Part shown: in pieces, positions 7,185-8,064 of the stretch
How the letters are laid out: every line of letters starts with the position of its first letter
Numbering within the stretch: the stretch's first letter is position 1
Origin: an uncultured Burkholderiales bacterium
GTDB lineage: Bacteria; Pseudomonadota; Gammaproteobacteria; Burkholderiales; Burkholderiaceae_D
Direction of reading: 5' to 3'
DNA length: 8,064 bases
Assembly: GCA_903904635.1 (NCBI GenBank)
Contig: CAIVDH010000388.1
Coordinates: 1 to 8,064, forward strand
Program-made: the position numbers and the translations under genes
The notes under the pieces: model-generated
The model's input: the letters and a program-made list of their open reading frames with translations, nothing else
Databases searched by the model: none
Told to the model about the DNA's origin: nothing

Positions 7185-7544
7185 CTAAACAAAGAACCGT
7201 TCCAAGCTGGCCAGGGGTATACCGTACCCGCGAGCCAGTCTGATCATGGTTTTGAAGCCCGGTTCACCATAAATGCCACTTTCTATTTTTGAAATAGTCG
7301 GCAGCGACACGCCCGATGCAGCACTGGCATCACTTTGGCTTGCACGACACACATCAATCTTGGTCATATGACGAGCCAGCCTGACTGCGGCGAGATATTC
7401 ATGGCATGTATGGAAATCTGATACTGAAATATCTGCCAGAAATTTGCGGGATATTTCTGCAAGTGGCTCTTCAGTTTTGCTAAATTGATTAGCGTGATTT
7501 TTGCCGCGTGGCTGCGTGCTTATAGATTGCGATATTTCAGGCAT
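7185..7544 (-). CDS. Small XRE-family helix-turn-helix DNA-binding protein
   Basis: From the ATG at 7542-7544 the protein has 119 residues; GAGA lies about 9-12 bases upstream. An in-frame TTG at 7592 would add 16 residues rich in Lys, but it overlaps the AT-rich likely promoter, so I prefer 7544. The N-terminal 40 residues look unstructured. The HTH domain spans about 48-115: YLAAVRLARHM, then the recognition part GVSLPTISKIESG (78-90) and closing helices TMIRLARGYGIPLASLERFF. The usual spacing between the first helix and GVS is exceeded by about 8 residues, with QSDASAAS apparently inserted. XRE proteins bind operator DNA, often autoregulating or silencing the divergent gene. Here the divergent neighbour is the GC-rich plus-strand frame from 7708. 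It may be a regulator, or an antitoxin-like solo HTH protein; no toxin gene is visible. Confidence 0.78.
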   Translation of the reverse strand: MPEISQSISTQPRGKNHANQFSKTEEPLAEISRKFLADISVSDFHTCHEYLAAVRLARHMTKIDVCRASQSDASAASGVSLPTISKIESGIYGEPGFKTMIRLARGYGIPLASLERFFV

Positions 7545-7707
7545 GGCAGTGTTCTCTTGTTTTTTTGTAATTTTATATATTCTTTTTTGCAAGTTTTAGT
7601 CTCAAATACGCACATAAACTTAGCAAAGCTCACATAACATCACAATATCTTACTTTTACGAAATCTCGGAACATTTAAGGGCTATATAAAAAAGTAGAAA
7701 GGCTGAC
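7545..7707. promoter_or_regulatory. Divergent intergenic region between the XRE gene and the plus-strand frame
   Basis: This AT-rich gap should carry the XRE promoter leftward and perhaps a rightward one. The minus strand has TATATAAAAT near 7568-7577, and the plus strand has TATATAAA at 7683-7690; both look like -10 elements, but neither has a good -35 at 16-18 bases. CACATAA occurs at 7611-7617 and 7631-7637, with the related CACAATA at 7641-7647, so copies are set 20 and 10 bases apart. The 9-mer TTACTTTTA is at 7650-7658. Such phased repeats are what an XRE-type operator region might look like. Confidence 0.4.
7698..7702 (+). promoter_or_regulatory. Ribosome binding site for the ATG at 7708
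   Basis: AAAGG lies 5 bases before an ATG at 7708-7710, near-ideal spacing. The frame from this ATG reads only MTHYSPD before TGA at 7729-7731, while the long open frame is one base offset. The site suggests that translation was meant to begin here. Confidence 0.5.
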
Positions 7708-8064
7708 ATGACTCACTATTCACCTGACTGAGCTGGCGAGGCATGAGGCTGAGCTCACGGCGGACCCTGTGACATCGGCTCCGCCGATCGTTGCAGGCGG
7801 AATCCCGGCTACGGAGCCGGACCGTCTCGCGGCGCATTTCGCCGACCGGGCGACCACGTACTACAATGCGTGCCACCCCGGATCGGACCTCACGCGTGTC
7901 GTACGAATTGGCCCGATCGAAGGGGGTATGATTGCGGGTGAAGGGATGGTCGGTTACGGTGATCATGCACGTGCACGCCGATTTGATCATGCCTTGCCGG
8001 GTTACCGCGCCCGGTTCCGCTTCCCCGACGGGAGCGAGCAGCTGTTGCTGTCGCTCCAGGCCTG
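7708..8064 (+). CDS. Unrecognised GC-rich coding frame, 3'-truncated by the window, start apparently frameshifted
   Basis: From 7712 (after a TGA at 7709-7711) a frame in register with GAG at 7730-7732 stays open to the window end, 111 codons counted from 7730. About 77 of these have G or C in the third position by my count, and the translation looks like real protein: ELARHEAELTADP, then DRLAAHFADRATTYY, GPIEGGMIAGEGMVGYGDHA and FRFPDGSEQLLLSLQA. No ATG opens this frame upstream. The ATG at 7708, with a good AAAGG site, is one base out of register; dropping one base near 7729 would give MTHYSPDELARHE and so on. A GTG at 7769 is an alternative start. I see no signal peptide or TM helix and recognise no family. 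Composition unlike the neighbours suggests transfer or a different DNA source. Coding nature is likely; start and function are unknown. Confidence 0.55.

Noticed and set aside
7545..7592. TTG start at 7592 for the XRE protein
   Set aside because: The extra 16 codons cover an AT-rich stretch with TATATAAAAT that looks like promoter DNA, and no ribosome site precedes the TTG.
6900..7660. CRISPR-like array in the repeat-bearing AT-rich regions
   Set aside because: The repeats are 7-12 bases long with 10-20 base periods and two or three copies, far too short for a CRISPR array.
7776..7819. 8-bp inverted repeat CGGCTCCG / CGGAGCCG
   Set aside because: It lies within GC-rich coding sequence with a 28-base loop and no T tract, so it is probably chance and not a terminator or element end.
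7682..7990. A 102-residue minus-strand open frame overlapping the GC-rich region
   Set aside because: Its translation is rich in Arg and Ser with no domain pattern, which is typical of an antisense shadow. The plus-strand frame over the same DNA has better coding composition.

Overview
The window looks like chromosomal DNA of a betaproteobacterium, probably Burkholderiales and possibly Oxalobacteraceae. This is inferred from moderate GC content, a branched-chain-type ABC operon linked to an acyl-CoA-synthetase-like gene, and a RodZ-like HTH/DUF4115 protein. No rRNA, tRNA or marker gene fixes the taxonomy.

Positions 1 to 5468 hold one leftward (minus-strand) operon. In transcription order it encodes a secreted solute-binding protein (4146-5468), a LivH-type permease (3130-4026), a LivM-type permease (2148-3128), a LivG-type ATPase (1390-2151), a LivF-type ATPase (723-1370) and the N-terminal 238 residues of an AMP-forming acyl-CoA synthetase/ligase (1-715), which runs off the left edge. 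Every junction after livH is 1 to 19 bases or a 4-base overlap. The exception is the 119-base gap between the binding-protein gene and livH, which holds a strong intrinsic terminator on the operon strand. That would make the binding protein more abundant than the membrane parts. The likely job is uptake of a carboxylic acid (fatty, aromatic or branched-chain) followed by CoA activation; the substrate cannot be read from sequence. A tentative promoter and a neighbouring inverted repeat lie at 5612-5666.

Positions 5796 to 6854 encode, also leftward, a RodZ-like single-pass membrane protein: N-terminal HTH, one TM helix, low-complexity periplasmic linker, C-terminal DUF4115-like domain. Upstream is an AT-rich, repeat-bearing intergenic region (6855-7184). 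Next comes a small XRE-type DNA-binding protein (7185-7544, leftward) with an apparent short insertion in its HTH.

From about 7730 the DNA becomes visibly GC-richer and a plus-strand reading frame stays open to the right edge. It is divergent from the XRE gene and encodes a protein I do not recognise. Its best start (ATG at 7708 with a good ribosome binding site) is one base out of frame with the open frame, so it is frameshifted, mis-sequenced or starts elsewhere. I found no CRISPR array, insertion sequence or RNA gene. No obviously new multi-gene system is visible; the least explained part is the right end (XRE gene, repeat-rich divergent promoter, GC-rich unknown gene).
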